Source: Numida meleagris (taxonomy: Eukaryota > Chordata > Aves > Galliformes > Numididae). From it: a stretch of DNA of 64,000 bases. Position numbers and translations under genes: made by a program. The stretch is from assembly GCF_002078875.1 (NCBI RefSeq), contig NC_034438.1, forward strand, positions 22,767,030 through 22,831,029, in the 5' to 3' direction. The notes beneath the pieces were generated by a model, which saw nothing but the letters and a program-made list of their open reading frames with translations, was not told the origin of the DNA and made no database searches. This document shows positions 1-11,383 of this stretch, in pieces (the first letter of the stretch is position 1; the number at the start of each line of letters is the position of its first letter).

Positions 1-3000
1 TTTCAGCTACTTCGGTGCAACAAGGAATTCTGCTCTTTCTGTAATATCACTGCTAGCTTTTCTGCGAGGACCTATTTAATTGGTTTTCAAGAAGATGATG
101 TACTCAGTGCAGTGAAGGGTAGATTTTATACCTGTTCTGTTGTTTCAGTCAGATCACATAGTTCCTTTAACAGCAAGTATTCTCCCAGCTCAAAATGCTC
201 TCTCCACTTAACTGGCCACACACTACTAACACAAAAATGAAAAGTGCTTAAGAGTCAGGCATTCTTGATTATATAAAATGCATCTCAGAACAACTTAGCT
301 TTCTACTCAAACCAAAATTTTTAGAACAAATAAAGAAAAAAGTGACCTGAAAAATGTATATTTCAAGCCATTTTTTCCAGATGCTGAATCTTTTGCCAAA
401 GAAAGACTATTTCTTTGTGAAAGAAAGTCGCCTGCGGAACTGGTGGTCAAGACTGCTGGCTCTGAATTTTCAAAATGAAGAGGAAAAGTGATCTTCAATT
501 GGGGTTTCTTTTCTCACTTCAGTGGCTGCATATCACCTGTTTGGGGAAAAAAAAAAAAAAAAGGAACATCTGAAAAGCTAAAGAGCTTTACAAGTCCTCT
601 CTGATCTATGTATTAGGCAAGTCCAACATGCAATACTGATCTACATCTAGAAAAAGCCTCGATTCTCTCTGTTCCCAGGCCAGCACTGCTCACAGGCTAA
701 CAACACCTTGACACACAGTATGACCAGGACTCCTTTTCCTTCTGGTATTTCTGCACTGAACACTGATCTGAGCTTGGAGAAGCCCTGAATTAAAATGCTG
801 TAGAGAACAGAGGATGACTTCTTCACCCAGTTACTCTGTCCATCACTCCCAGGAACCCAAGCTTTCCAACTACTTAGAATACTCTTAGTATTGCCATCTC
901 TGTGTACTATAAAAGCTTGGGATACTTCTGATAACCAAAAATCTTGTTTTGTTTTTTACCCACACAGAATCCATTGCATCTTTATGCTGCTTGTTCAGCT
1001 GTACCTCAGATACATGGAATGCCCTTAAAAAAAGGTAATAACATAACTTTAGACAGAAGTTAACTCACACAAGTAAAACAAGATATGACTAGGTATCCTG
1101 CAGGAATTGATTACTATTATCTTCAAACCTCAATAATGAAGAAAATTACTTTAGTGTACATTACTACTCTTATTCCTCTACTATGCATATTCTAAGATGC
1201 TTTTTGGCATTTGATAAACATATTATAGATTTAGCTTTCATTATTAAGGCAAATAATCGCATTACAGTTAGCCTATAAGGATGTGTACATATTAAGCGAA
1301 ATTCATAACGCAGCTGCCAAAATACTTTCATGTAACTGTTTTGAACCTAAAATTCCTATGCAACTGTTTTTGGATATGCAGACCTTACAGATAAAAATCA
1401 GTATATCAATCCTTTATTAAAAAGCATGGTATCAGCAATAACTGATAATAGTAAAAGAAAAATATTCTGCAAGTTCTTAAACTTTTTCTGTTATTCTTCT
1501 GTAATCAGGCTATATGTTCAAGCACTCACCTATGTGAAAATTATCTATTCCACTGAATTTCAAATGGACTTTGTTTCAAGCTTTCTGTTCCAGCAGACTA
1601 TTTTACACACTTTGATAGCATGGGCCAGTTTTTCATTTCTGACCTGTTAGATAGTTTGCACAACCATTCTTCAATCAAATCTGTCTGTTTAAGTCTCATC
1701 TCATGAGAAAAGGATTGTTTTCTTAACAGAGTAAGATACTGGTGAGAGAAAGCAGGTTCTGGATGGGTGAAAAACTCCCGAGTAGCATACACTCAGAACT
1801 CCAGCACTGCACCCTGCTTTAGGTCCAACTGATTTCACAGGATCTCAGTGTTTGGCAGAAGTGCATCCTTAAACTGGGAAACAGCCACAGCTGCAAACTG
1901 ACAGAATACTTCAGTTCAGTAGTGCTTTAAAAGGTGACATGAATTGGTGCACTACAGGTACTGCATAGCAGTGACTTTCAACACCCTGAAATGCGTCTAA
2001 AGGGCTGTAAAAGGTAACGAGAAAAATGGTAATTTATATTGTACAGAAATGTACTCATAAGACTTCTGTGAGGATACAGTTCCAATGGAAAATGTTTAGG
2101 GAGTTCACCAATTAGATTAAAAAAATTCAAAGTCACTTCTGGATATACATACATACATATATATATATACATACATATATACATGGATATATATCCAGAA
2201 GTGACTTCAAATTTATGTGTGTATCTATAAATGTTCTTTAGTGTTAAACAATGCTCTTGCTAAGTGATCTACAAAACGAAGAAAATAACTGCACTGAGAA
2301 AACGAAGTCAGTTCCAATGCAAGTCTTTTCTTACACCTATGACTTCATTTCTAAGGGTCTGTGACAGTGGGAGTTTTCAGAATGCAAAATAATATAGAAC
2401 ATTGAGTTTCAGCAAGAAACTTTCACTCCTGGATTTTCAACTTCAAAATTATTAGTATATTTGGTATAGAAGGAACATGCCACAATTAAACAGTAATAAA
2501 TCACTACTGTGGCCAGTGGCTATTTTATGGGGAAACATATACAAAATTTCCTTCCCTTTCTAAAAGTTTTAAATATAGTTATTCGAAAATAGCATATCAG
2601 TGTACAATTTGAACCACAGTATTTTATAATCATGTCAACATTTGGCAGATGATGTGCTACATCACCAACACACTTTAAACAGCTGTAGCACTTTACTGTA
2701 GCTGAAGAGCGACAATGATAAATACTAACAAGTATAGAACTGTCTGATGGAAAGCGTCAGGAAGGTTATCTTTGTCCTACTGCTAGCTGTGTTGCAAGGA
2801 TTATAAATATTTATCTTCCATACTCTTGAAATAGCCTTTGATTTCTAAACAGATTTATAATTTTTCTTAGAGATTGTCATCTCTCTTCTCTCCAGATTTT
2901 AAATGCTCACAACTAAATTTAGGGGGACCTTTCATTCAGACTTAAGCTCAACCACATGTCAGTAACAGAAAGAACCACCACAGAAGAACAGTGCTGGATG

Positions 3001-3763
3001 CTGTTGCTGTAATCAAAAATTAAGACTAACACAGCCTTAATTTTGGAATTTAATACCAATCTCTGTTTAGTTCTAACTAACTTCATCTAATGTAAGTACT
3101 TTCAGGCACTGTACCTTAGTATAAAGTAAGCTCACGGGATTTGCGTTAGGAGCAGAAGTATAAATTACACTTGTACCTTTACTGGTTATAGTCTAGAAAT
3201 TCAGAGTGTTCACAGATTGAGACTAAGCTATCAAAGAGTCAGTCAGACAGGGTAGCCAATGAGATTTCGAAGCGTTCAGCAGTCAAATTTACTATCCTTG
3301 ACTTGGAGCTATTCATTCTGAAGTGGTAAACGCTACATTTTTTACAAGGCCAGAAGAAATCAGAAAATAATAACAGTATATGTCCAAGAGTGATTGTGCT
3401 ACTTTTGCTTTGCTACTTAAAAGCTTTTTAAAGTTTTAAAGCCACAAACAGTCCCTTCAAATTCACTAAATGAAACAAAGCTTTTTATAGTAGCTGTCCT
3501 GTCACTATTCAGCAAAAGTGTTCAAACAATTACAGACTAAGATGTTGTCTTAAAAAAACCTTTTCCTTAATAGAAACCCTAAATTCCTTCAAAAAGTCAG
3601 CGATACTAAATTCCTATGTGCATGTTTTATCACACTGGACATCACACAGTTTAGTCACATTCATACTACGTATCCTATAATGCATGACCTGAGGCTTAGC
3701 AGCTGTTGTTATAAAAAAGTGTTGAAGAAATATATATGTATTTTAAATGAATTTAATTACAGG
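1..3763 (-). other. JMY: Probable JMY 3' UTR and downstream sequence
   Basis: This AT-rich sequence follows the JMY stop codon, has no convincing coding region and no recognised interspersed repeat. JMY has a multi-kilobase 3' UTR in mammals, so much or all of it may be transcribed. Several AATAAA-type hexamers occur on the minus strand, but I cannot choose the real cleavage site by eye. It contains a TA/TACA microsatellite inside a long hairpin (2130-2207) and a run of 16 A (547-562). Confidence 0.6.
2130..2207. repeat. Long inverted repeat enclosing a TA/TACA microsatellite
   Basis: The arm at 2130-2147 (AAGTCACTTCTGGATATA) is the exact reverse complement of 2190-2207. The TA/TACA tract between them continues to pair with only scattered mismatches, so the whole 78-nt unit folds into one hairpin with a loop near 2167-2170. 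It lies in the probable 3' UTR of JMY and would be present in its RNA. No family was recognised. Confidence 0.85.
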
Positions 3764-4071
3764 TTAATTTTCCCAGTCTGTGCAAGGCAAACTCTCCTCT
3801 TCATCCTCTGATTCAGGTGATGCTTCCTTAATTCGCCGTAATGCTTCATGGATGCTCCTTGTCAGAGGGTCAGTATCAGGCAGAATTGTAAAGGATTCTC
3901 TCAACACATCTTTCTGTACTTTCTTCAGTTTCACCCCTTTCCTGATCTGTGCCAAGATGTTATTGCTATCATCTTCATCAGGAAAAGGAGGGAGACTTCT
4001 CTGCTCCACTTTTCGTAAGTGAAAGCTCCCACGCTTCAAGGAAGCCAGCACTTCATCCATCGGGGAACTCA
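3764..4071 (-). CDS. JMY: JMY final coding exon (WH2 motifs 2 and 3, connector/acidic tail, stop)
   Basis: It encodes 101 complete codons after the split Val codon, then TAA at 3766-3764. In order: SSPMDEVLASLKRGSFHLRK (second WH2), DDSNNILAQIRKGVKLKKVQ (third WH2), a connector with LTRSIHEALRRIKEAS, then an acidic run ending PCTDWEN, whose Trp is the Arp2/3-contacting residue of VCA-type tails. The WH2 motifs bind monomeric actin, and tandem WH2 motifs let JMY nucleate filaments without Arp2/3. The acceptor is CTGCAG at 4077-4072. The sequence is almost identical to human JMY as I recall it, the best conserved part of the gene here. An in-frame GTG formed across the acceptor is not a start codon. 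Confidence 0.98.
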
Positions 4072-6387
4072 CTGCAGTAAAACCAAAATACCTTCATTAT
4101 CGTTTTTACTGAATTTATTCAGCATCTATTTATATTTCCTACACAACCAAAAGTAGCCACATGCAATTAATTTAATAGTCCCACAGCATAAGTATAAAGG
4201 AGACTGTGGTTTCAATTTTATCATTCTATAGCTCTATTTTTGTATTAGCTTCCAAATTTATCTTCCCTATTACGAGGTCAAAACTAGATTATACAAACAC
4301 TTATAACTTCTGAAACGAAGTAACATCATAATAGGTAAGCAGTAAAACTTACTGAACATGACTTTCCTGTTACACGCCAGGAAAATCAAAATATCTGCAA
4401 TAAGTAAAACATAATGAAAGTATGCATTACTTTGTATTTATTGACTTGGAAACTTACATAATGAACACGTACTGGACTGTGCCGCAACACGAATGCAAGC
4501 ACAAAGGAAAATCTTTATTTTCTGCACTTATATTCTGTGGCCATTTTTACCTACTCTAAGTACTAAAGCATGCCAGTGAGGGAAGAGGTACAGCCAACTG
4601 TCGCAGGATGCATTTTCCTGCTCCTTTGGATTATGATCTCTACAAGCACCTAGTTACAATGTGCCTGTACAAATTACTTTCCTTTATAATTAATGAAGAC
4701 AGAGTTTACACTTTATCACACATCCCTCCTTTATCACCAATCTGAAGCTAGTTCTCTGCAGAAATAAAAATTGAGCTTCGGCTCTTTTAAGAGCTACCGG
4801 TAGGTAAGATCTTTATATCAGAGAATACGATACAAAAAACAGTACACATCAGTTAGCAAACACTAGCACATACAAAGTGCAGCACATATCAATCAACAGA
4901 TGAATATCCAGCTCCAGTTCTTTTCTTTCTAAAACTTCCTTTGTATTTATGAGTGGACCTTGTCCAGATGACTAATGGCTCAGACAACTGGAATAGACAC
5001 AAGGAAAAGACAGACGATAAAGGATTGCACATTTCAAGGAGAAAGGAAAGACTGTTAAGCACTCATCTGTTGTAGACTGACATCTCTGAAGCTGCTTAGA
5101 GATTTGGAGCATCTGTCTTTTGAAATCCACAGAGTAGCAGGTAGTGTGCAGCTGCTAACATTAATGATACTCTTAAGAGGGAATATATAATTTGATTTTC
5201 TATTTGTCATTTTATGATGTATATCAAGTTGCACCCACAATATATGTTTTATATAAAATGGGAACAAAGCAGATATAAAAAAATAGGGCTACAGAAAAAA
5301 ATGGAGCACAGCAGCAGCAGTATTTATCATGAACTTAAGACACCGTACTTACGACTTGCAAGACTCATAAGAGCTTAAGAATTCTATAACTATTCGGTTG
5401 TTTCAAGGTATTTCAGTTATTTAAGGAGCATTAAAGAGAAACACTCTTGTTTCTGTCTGATAGGTAAAAACAGCTCCAATTCTATTTGGATGAGGAAAAA
5501 TGTCAACTGAGGGATGTTTCCTGCTGTTGTAATTGACATATCCAAGTAGAATTTCTAATGAAAAGTCATGTAACAGTACTGCAAATCAGTGCTCACCTCA
5601 GGTACTTTTTCTCACCAACTTTCAGTATAACGGTTCAGTGCTTTTGAAAATTCCATATCCAATTCTCATTAAAAAACTCCACTCTAATATAGCATATTTC
5701 ATTTAAAAATTGTTTTGTTCAAATGTGGCTGCCAGCTCCCCATTTCAAAGATGATATAAACAGTTAAAAGCAAATAGCACAGAGTCCCTCAGTGAAGTTG
5801 TAACAAACCTACCAACTCAGCCCTGTGCCCTACTTATTTACCAGTGAAGTCTCTAATGAAGTTACATGCTTGGCTGATTTATTACAAATTTAATTCTCAG
5901 TTGTAGTTAAATGTGTATATTCTCATTCGGCTCTCAAGATGACTTAAGGAGTTGTGGATTTTTCTATGAAAATTTGAAGAAACCTTGAAGAAAAGATTCT
6001 CAAGGTTTCCTATGTCCCAAGACAATATTTGTTTTATTAGGTCATAAATTATGTAAAATTCTGTTTTTAAAAAAAACATTCCACCCGCAGGTGAAGCTAC
6101 CTGTAAACAAGACAGGAAAGGATTCTTTAAGGCAACTTTTAACTCCACTTTCCAGCTGATTTGATATGGGGTATCATATATTCAGTTTCACAAGGTGGTT
6201 TCTGTTTAACTGAACATGTATATTGTATGCTGTCAGAAGGATCCTACAATTTGTTTGCCAACAGTTACCAACATTCTTTAAGCCATTAATGATTATACCT
6301 AAGTCACAGCATAGACTTTTCTATACAGCAATACAACGGAGGCATTGATGTACATTACAGTTAAATGCACAAGAATGCAAACATTAC
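4072..6387 (-). other. JMY: JMY intron 9
   Basis: A 2.3-kb phase-1 intron between the proline/WH2 exon and the final exon. It is AT-rich and has no interspersed repeat that I recognise. Short open frames inside it (for example 5055-5267 and 5897-6148, minus) have no recognisable domain and no splice context. Confidence 0.9.
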
Positions 6388-6940
6388 CTCTCCTTCTCTG
6401 TAAACCCTCTAGATCACCTGTCTTCTTAAGCTTCTTCTTGGCACTGACTAGTTGACTGCTGTCAAACAGATATGCTGCTGGGACACCAGAAGAGTGCTGG
6501 ACTCCCTTCTCTTCACTCTGACGTTTGACAAAGCTGCTGCTTTTCTCTAAGGATTTGGTGGTATCTTCCTTGGAGGGCAGAGGTGGAGGTGGAGGCAGGG
6601 GTGGTGGAGGCAAAGGGGGTGGAAGTGGTACTACAGTAACAGTCTCTGTTTGTAGCTCCTTACTGACGAGAGGAGAAGGACTAACTTGAGGCAGTTCAGA
6701 TGTAACACTGTTGGGAGGTAACGAGATATCCTGAAGTTGTTCCAAGCTCGTGGATTCCTGCACTTGCAAAGGCTGAACTGCATTTTCCAATTCCACCTCT
6801 TCACTTTTCTCTTGGATTTGTATGGTTGCTGGCAAAGATTGAGGCTGATCTACGGAGGACATTGAGCTGACTGCACATTTTCTTCTTGCATGAGCCAGTC
6901 GTAGTCTCGTTGATTTAAGTATTACTTGGCCAGGGTACCG
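6388..6940 (-). CDS. JMY: JMY coding exon 9 (linker, polyproline tract, first WH2 motif)
   Basis: It encodes 184 codons plus one base. The order is RYPGQVILKSTRLRLAHARR (codons 1-20), an acidic Ser/Gln-rich linker, a proline tract centred near codons 105-122 with the form PLPPPLPPPPLPPPPPLP (the profilin-binding type), a variable charged stretch, and LFDSSQLVSAKKKLKKTGD near codons 155-175, which is the first WH2-like actin monomer-binding motif. The last codons are LQRRR. It enters in phase 0 after an ATACTCTAG acceptor (6949-6941) and leaves in phase 1 at GTAATG (6387). The linker diverges from mammalian JMY and the proline run is shorter than the human one as I recall it, while both ends are strongly conserved. 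Confidence 0.96.
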
Positions 6941-8159
6941 CTAGAGTATAAAAGTTAATTACAATTAGGTAAGTATATGTAGCAGACTATTTTAGATACT
7001 GAATACTTGTCATTAGGGCTTGCTTTTCCAGCAAGTAGAATTCATCCATTGTTTTCATTCATTTCGCTCTAGACATAAAACCAAAGCAAATATATCCTCA
7101 CCTTTATGCACAAATAATCCATTTTTCTAATTTCAATTCTTAGTTAAGCCATAAATTATACATGCCTGGTCTAGGGATACACATAAATTAAGATTAGGAT
7201 TTCACTAATAAACTAATAAACAGACAGTACATTCAAAACTGCAAGTCAAATTGAGAATTCCTTCTTGTTTCTCTTCCTTAAAGCTGGTTAAAGGCTCTCC
7301 CCACAACAAAGTCCACTCTAGCCTAAAACACTGGCTTTAGATGTGAATCATACCACTTAAAAAGTTACCTCTCACAGATATTGAACATTCTGAAAATTTT
7401 CAGTATTTTTAATTTAGTTCCCGAATTTATTTTCTCAATATGTCTTTTCAAATTTTATTCATCCACTGACATTTTTACACAAAAGTAAAAACTGATTCTG
7501 AAAAGAGGTGTAAAACATTTTTAAAAAATTGTGACATTGTGTCAGTTCATTATGAAGTGTTGGTTAACGTAAGTAAATTTGCTTTAATTTACAGAACGTA
7601 TATCATTAAAAAGCCTTGTAAAAAATAAGGATACAGCTAGTGTACTGCAGAGGAAGACAGCTTTCCAGTAAATAAATTTCCCATATCTATCTTGTAGTCT
7701 TCACCAATTAATACAGTCTCCATTTTCATGCTCTTTAATCCCTCTCCTTGTTCTCTGCCTTTCATGCAATCTTCTATTGATTTTATGGTACTAGCATTGT
7801 AACAGGAAGGGATAGGTATTGACAGATGTTTGCTAACAGTCAGCAGTGGTGAAGCTTTATCAGATGGCAATGCTCCTTGCAGGAAATACCTTTGGGATTA
7901 TTTTTCAAGGACAGTCTGTTAGATGTCTTGCCACCATGTGTAGATGTAAGAGAATAGAAGCTTATTATGGCACTGATAATATAACAGTGAGAGAGATTTG
8001 CTACTACCAGTGCCATACTTCATGATAAATTTTCCAAAGAGTAATTAACTATATAGTAGAAGAAGTTAACTAATAGTATAATATGGTCCTGAGAGGAGTG
8101 AAAATTTCTTTTGCAAAAAAAAAAAAGGCATAAAAGTAGAACAAGTCTTCTTCTGTTAC
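6941..8159 (-). other. JMY: JMY intron 8
   Basis: A 1.2-kb phase-0 intron. It carries a sense-strand open frame of about 77 codons at 7637-7870 that I could not assign to any family; it is listed among the findings. No repeat was recognised. Confidence 0.9.
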
Positions 8160-8255
8160 CTGTTTAAATGTGCGAAGTCTGTCCAGTGTTTTCTGTCGTT
8201 CCTGACTAACCCAGGAGCTCTTTCTTTCCTCTTCATCTTGTAGCTGATCTCGCTT
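8160..8255 (-). CDS. JMY: JMY coding exon 8 (32 codons)
   Basis: It encodes KRDQLQDEEERKSSWVSQER and then QKTLDRLRTFKQ. It is 96 nt long and phase 0 at both ends. The acceptor is GTTCTCAG at 8263-8256 and the donor GTAACA at 8159. The block matches JMY (KRDKLHDEEERKSAWVSQER in human, as I recall it) and closes the helical region before the proline-rich segment. Because the exon is a multiple of three, skipping it would keep the frame; whether it is skipped cannot be judged from sequence. Confidence 0.97.
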
Positions 8256-10684
8256 CTGAGAACACATATGGAAAACATAAATATCACCTCTAAAGCTATG
8301 TTAAACATCATAAAAGTACTATATTTAAATAACTCGTAATAATTGTAACATATTATTCAATGGTCAATTTCTCAAATAAACACATTTCTGAATTTCAAAA
8401 CTTTTCAGTTGTCTTCCCCTCAAAAGACAAGTACAGATTTCCTATTTCATAATTGCAATGAAATGCAAAGCTCAGTAAAAAGACTTCAGTGTGGAACTGG
8501 AACAGTTGCACTGTAAGTTTTTACCTTGAAAGATGACAAATAACATATTCAGCAACAATATTAAACTGAAGTTTTGAATTTTATTATCTTAAGCTGGCAT
8601 ATTTAATCCTGTTTGATTTTCTGTAATCTTTTTAAATAAAGGTTTGAAGCTCTTCCTTGCAGCTAAGACAGCAGTATTTTTTTGTTTGGAGATCTTAACT
8701 TAGGGAAAACACATTTGGATCCACTTCCATTAACTAGTCATCCACTTTCACAAAACTTCAGCAAAGTTATTTATTCTTTGAAACAAAACACTTCAGTCAA
8801 ATTTATTGAAAATGGGTACTCAGTATTAAATGGCAAATGTCACTCTATGCGTAAGTACAGAATTTATCAAAAGAATATGTCATAGAAAAATTACTACAAA
8901 GAAAAACCTCATAAGCATTAACAGCAGCCTTAATTCTTAGAAGACACATAGCATCAAATATAATTTAAAAAAAAAGCTGATACATATTGTTAAGACTATT
9001 GCCTTCATGAACTTTTATCCTTATTTAATCAACATAAAAGCAGAGTCAGCCTATCTGCCATTTTCATAATTTAGCTAGTTGTCCTTTACCAAGAGCCAGC
9101 TCCTCTGTTTTCTAAAGAGATACGTATAGATAGACACATTGGAGAGAAGGAGTACAGGCACAGAAAATGTTTAAGACAGGAGACAGAAAAATGAGAAAGC
9201 CATAAAAGAAAGTAACTGAGCTATGGAGCAAAGAAATTATAAGAATACAAAGAAAACATTATTGCAAGAAGAAAGTATAGTTCTACCATCACACCTACAT
9301 TTTAAATATGCGGCCTGGTCAAATAACGTGTGTGTGTCTGTGTCAAAACCTATTCTGCAACAACAATGGATATTTCTCAGTCAAACTAAGGCATGTTTTT
9401 ATATAACATAAGTTAGCAAACCCATGAAATAAATAATAAAAGAGCTCTTAAATATTAAGAGACAAAAGATTATATGATTCTGTGATTTTCTTGAGTTGGA
9501 AGGGGCCTTTAAAGGCCATCTAGTCCAACCCCTCTGCAGTGGACAGGGTCACTTACATCTAGATCAGGTTGCTCAGAGCCCCGTTCAGCCTGACCTTGAA
9601 TGTCTCCAAGGATGGGGCTTCTACCACCTTTCTGGGCAACCTCTTCCTCATCATCCTTATTGTTAAAAATTTCTTCCTCATATCCAACCTAAATGTCTCC
9701 TCTTTTAATTTAAAACCATTTCCCCCTGACCTATCACAAAATACACCTCAAAAGAATCTGTCTCCTTTCTTAGAGCCAATCCCTTTAGATACTGAAAGGC
9801 CACTATCAGGTCTCCCTGGAGCCTTCTCTTCTCCAGGATGAACAGCCCCAGGTCTCCCAGCTCGTCCTCACAGGGGAGTTTTTCCATCCCTTGGATTGTT
9901 TTTGTGGCCCTCTTCTGAACACACAACAGGCCCATGTCTCTCCTATACTGAGGACTCCACACCTAGAGGTGGTACTCCAGGTGAGATCTCACCAGTGCAG
10001 AGTACAAGGGCAGGATCACCTCTCTCGACCCGCTGACCAAGCTGGTCAAGTCTTTTAGATAAATGGACTGCAATCAACACAGTAGAATTATCTGCCTTAT
10101 TTTAAGAACTGAGAAAAATATCTATTCTTCCAAGTTTCTGAACGAGTATGCTGGTAAGTGTAGCCTTTTCATTACATAACTTATGGAGCTGACTTTCTGG
10201 ATAAATGTATCAATGTTTAAAATGCAGAAGGATAACTCGGAATCATTTGCAGCAATGTAACTGAAGCCTGAATTACAAAGACTTAGATTTCAACGCATCT
10301 TTGTCAGTGATCTTTATTAAATATTGATATTACATCACCACTAAAGACTTAGCCCAGAGTTTGAATATTCTTTAAAAGAAGTCTAATGCAACACTTGGAC
10401 AAGGTAGCTTATTCTGTGTTGAGACTACACAGAGAAATGTGGAGCAAGATCTAGAACTACATAAGACATTCTGCATGCAGCCAGACTCTAGCAGTAATCA
10501 TCTAGACTGTGAATCAAGTATTAATGATTTTGATTGGGTTCAATGTCATCCTAGCACAGCTATACATTCCTCCTTACCAACATAATATGAGATAGAAATC
10601 TGATCTAATATTCTACTAATGAATGTACAATGAGGAATGCAAGTTATCTAAATGCCAGTTGAACAGCAGAAAGCTTGAACTTAC
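8256..10684 (-). other. JMY: JMY intron 7
   Basis: A 2.4-kb phase-0 intron. It contains one minus-strand CR1 3' fragment (9474-10055); the rest is AT-rich and featureless to my reading. Confidence 0.9.
9474..10055 (-). mobile_element. CR1 LINE 3' fragment (minus strand)
   Basis: Read on the minus strand it ends in the CR1 tail (AAAATCACAGAATCATATA at about 9471-9489). Before that comes the conserved run coding for the last part of CR1 ORF2, with RRDMGLLCVQKRATKTIQGM and [20 protein letters not shown] visible at 9705-9962 in one frame. It is 5'-truncated at about 10055, as most CR1 copies are. Frame breaks and divergence mark it as old. It is in the sense orientation relative to JMY. Confidence 0.93.
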
Positions 10685-10771
10685 TAGCTGAACAGAGTGG
10701 TGCACTTTGTACTCCTCTTCACTCTGGTGATGCTGCTGGATCTTTTCATTATGCTTTGCAATACAAATCTC
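10685..10771 (-). CDS. JMY: JMY coding exon 7 (29 codons)
   Basis: It encodes EICIAKHNEKIQQHHQSEEE then YKVHHSVQL. It is 87 nt long and phase 0 at both ends, so skipping it would keep the frame. The acceptor is CTCTACAG at 10779-10772 and the donor a consensus GTAAGT at 10684. The first 13 residues match human JMY as I recall it; the following HHQSEEEYKVHH part is less conserved, being basic and hydrophilic in both species. Confidence 0.95.
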
Positions 10772-11288
10772 CTGTAGAGACATAAGATGTTGTCCATAAA
10801 ATGTGAATTTCAAAAATCAATTTTCAGTTTATATGGTAATATTTAGTAAACGGCACTAAGAAAAATAAAAATTACAAAGCCCATTTCACACAGCCAAATT
10901 AACAAAGTTGATTTAACTTACAAATAAAACCATAAAATGTAAACAAAATCAAAATAAACAAACCCAAGCCTATTACTTTTAGCTTTCAAAAGAATATACA
11001 ACAGCTGCATGAAAAGTCTCTTCTACAGAATGAGTATGTAAGTGGTAAGAAATGCTGATCAGTTAAATACTTCACAACTAACTAACTAATTCTCAAATAT
11101 ATTATGTATTTCTGTTTCTGGAACTAGGCAGCTTCCCATTTACACATGTGAGTTCATCTTTTACATAAACAACCTGTAACCACAAACATTAATAAAGTTG
11201 TTACAATTTTATGCACACACAAACAGGTTCATTTATTATCCCAAGTTAGTGTCTATAATACATGGTTTAAAAGCAAGCATTTACACGG

Positions 11289-11383
11289 TATCACAGAATC
11301 ACATCGGCTGGAAGGGGCCTGTGGAGTTCATTTAGTCCAATCCCCCTGCTAAACTAAGTTCGCTAGAGCCAGTTACATAGGAA
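11289..11383 (-). mobile_element. CR1 LINE 3'-terminal fragment (minus strand)
   Basis: This is the signature start of inverted CR1 copies in birds: ATCACAGAATC, then GGCTGGAAGGGGCCTGTGGA and TTAGTCCAATCCCCCTGCT. Only about 95 bp of the 3' end remain, and it abuts a CR1 copy on the other strand. It is a severely 5'-truncated insertion, or the remnant left when the neighbouring copy inserted. Confidence 0.85.

Noticed and set aside
1978..2184. 68-codon minus-strand frame through the TA/TACA tract
   Set aside because: The N-terminal Tyr/Ile/Met/Cys-rich repeat is the microsatellite read as protein.
3780..4022. Plus-strand open frame opposite the final JMY exon
   Set aside because: It is the antisense shadow of the conserved exon; the minus-strand frame has the WH2 and acidic motifs and a clean splice acceptor.
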